Positions 13,976 through 14,765 of a stretch of 14,765 bases of DNA are shown here, in pieces. The number at the start of each line of letters is the position of its first letter. Position 1 is the first letter of the stretch. The notes beneath the pieces are model-generated. The model had not been told where the DNA came from, ran no database searches, and saw only the letters and a list, made by a program, of their open reading frames with translations. The stretch is from assembly GCA_964650965.1 (NCBI GenBank), contig CAZYYO010000057.1, forward strand, positions 1 through 14,765, given 5' to 3'. The DNA comes from CAZYYO01 sp964650965. GTDB lineage: Bacteria > Bacillota > Clostridia > Lachnospirales > Lachnospiraceae. Made by a program: the position numbers and the translations under genes.

Positions 13976-14765
13976 GTGAATAAACAAAATTTCTCTATGC
14001 TTGAAAATGTTCCCATAAAAAGATTGGTCTGGCAATTATCCGTTCCATCTATGATAGGGATTTTATCTTATAACTTATATAATATAATCGATACGATTTT
14101 CATATCAAGAGGCGTTGGTATTTATGCTGCGGGTGGGCTTGCCATAACATTTCCACTATTTCTTTTACTATCTGCAATCAGTAGTACAATGGGAGCGGGC
14201 GCTGCTTCTATTATTTCCCGTGCACTAGGAAAAAATGATTTGAAAAAGGCAAGTAAAACTGCTGCCAACACATTTATTGTTTTCTGGTCTATTGCTGTAC
14301 TGATTTCTATATTTGGAATTATCTACCTGGATAGGTTGTTAATCATAATGGGGGTAACAGACAAAATACTCCCATATGCACGTGAATATACGGGAATCAT
14401 AGTTATTGGTGCAGTTACCAGTACCGGTTTCTCCAGCCTGATTCGTGCTGAAGGAAGCAGCAAATACGCCATGTATCAATGGGTCGTTCCAATTGTAACA
14501 AATATTGTGCTAGACCCTATTTTGATTTTCGGACTTCATCTGGGAATTCGCGGCGCTGCAATCGCTACGGTACTTTCTCAATGTATCTCCGTGGGTATGT
14601 TCCTCAATTATTATTTTATATCGAAAAAGTCTTCGTTACATTTTAAAATGAAGGATTTCATTCCGGATATAAGAGTCATTGGAGAAATCTGTCTCATTGG
14701 AATGCCATCTTTTATTCAAATGGCTAGTCAGGGACTTACAATCATTGTAATCAACAATATTTTAA
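13976..14765 (+). CDS. MATE family efflux transporter (3' end outside window)
   Basis: The first 263 codons of a MATE-type Na+ or H+ driven exporter. It opens with NFSMLENVPIKRLVWQLSVP then SMIGILSYNLYNIIDTIFIS, the typical first helix with the conserved N-x-D segment. GLAITFPLFLLLSAISSTMG and GAGAASIISRALGKND follow (helices 2-3 and the intracellular loop), and IRAEGSSKYAMYQWV and NIVLDPILIFGLHLGIRGAA mark the later helices. Full members have about 450 residues and 12 helices, so roughly 60 percent is seen. Start is GTG at 13976, with GAGG 7 nt upstream; an in-frame ATG at 13970 sits too close to that GAGG but is possible. MATE pumps export drugs and toxic compounds; pairing with the kinase suggests a detoxification or resistance operon (inference). 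Confidence 0.92.
   Translation, partial: MNKQNFSMLENVPIKRLVWQLSVPSMIGILSYNLYNIIDTIFISRGVGIYAAGGLAITFPLFLLLSAISSTMGAGAASIISRALGKNDLKKASKTAANTFIVFWSIAVLISIFGIIYLDRLLIIMGVTDKILPYAREYTGIIVIGAVTSTGFSSLIRAEGSSKYAMYQWVVPIVTNIVLDPILIFGLHLGIRGAAIATVLSQCISVGMFLNYYFISKKSSLHFKMKDFIPDIRVIGEICLIGMPSFIQMASQGLTIIVINNIL

Noticed and set aside
1..14765. CRISPR array, tRNA, rRNA, insertion sequence or attachment site
   Set aside because: No regularly spaced long repeats, no cloverleaf or rRNA core sequence, and no transposase, integrase or terminal inverted repeats were seen by eye.

Overview
The window looks like the chromosome of a low-GC Gram-positive anaerobe of the class Clostridia, most likely a gut Lachnospiraceae. 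The basis is AT-rich intergenic DNA, strong AGGAGG-type ribosome sites, sigma-A promoters with 17-bp spacers, a GEMM-I riboswitch, and the gene mix (ROK regulator, GPH symporter, VFT-type hybrid kinase, DUF4143 ATPase, MATE pump). The assignment is inference; no 16S or tRNA gene is present.

Layout, left to right. (1) 1-462, plus strand: a RelB/DinJ-type antitoxin whose partner toxin seems reduced to an 18-codon scrap. (2) 457-1773, minus: a AAA ATPase/DUF4143 protein, with three spaced 13-bp boxes upstream. (3) 1933-5187, minus: a large membrane hybrid histidine kinase with two extracytoplasmic solute-binding domains and two receiver domains. Its roughly 157-nt leader carries a class I cyclic-di-GMP riboswitch followed by an intrinsic terminator, so its expression is predicted to respond to c-di-GMP. 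(4) 5389-10796, minus: an accessory metabolic locus made of two tandem paralogous metallo-beta-lactamase-fold hydrolases, a GPH-type sugar symporter, a ChbG/YdjC-type carbohydrate deacetylase, and a ROK regulator. Three copies of a 23-bp palindrome lie at the ROK promoter, in front of the first hydrolase, and at the very end of the first hydrolase gene in front of the second. This ties the locus into one probable ROK regulon. (5) 10797-11155: terminator and a small, possibly frameshifted membrane-protein ORF. (6) 11156-12589, minus: an AlbA_2/Schlafen-like ATP-binding regulator with direct repeats abutting its promoter. (7) 12876-14765, plus: a promoter, an aminoglycoside-phosphotransferase-fold kinase and a MATE efflux pump that runs off the window.

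How the parts may work together (inference): the ROK protein probably represses itself and the hydrolase-transporter-deacetylase genes until an acetylated sugar or glycoside appears. The symporter would import it, the deacetylase would remove an N-acetyl group, and the two hydrolases would cleave an ester, lactone or thioester-like bond. No glycosidase, sugar kinase or isomerase is in the locus, so the substrate is not an obvious standard sugar. The kinase next door has its own promoter and riboswitch and may sense an amino acid or other small solute.
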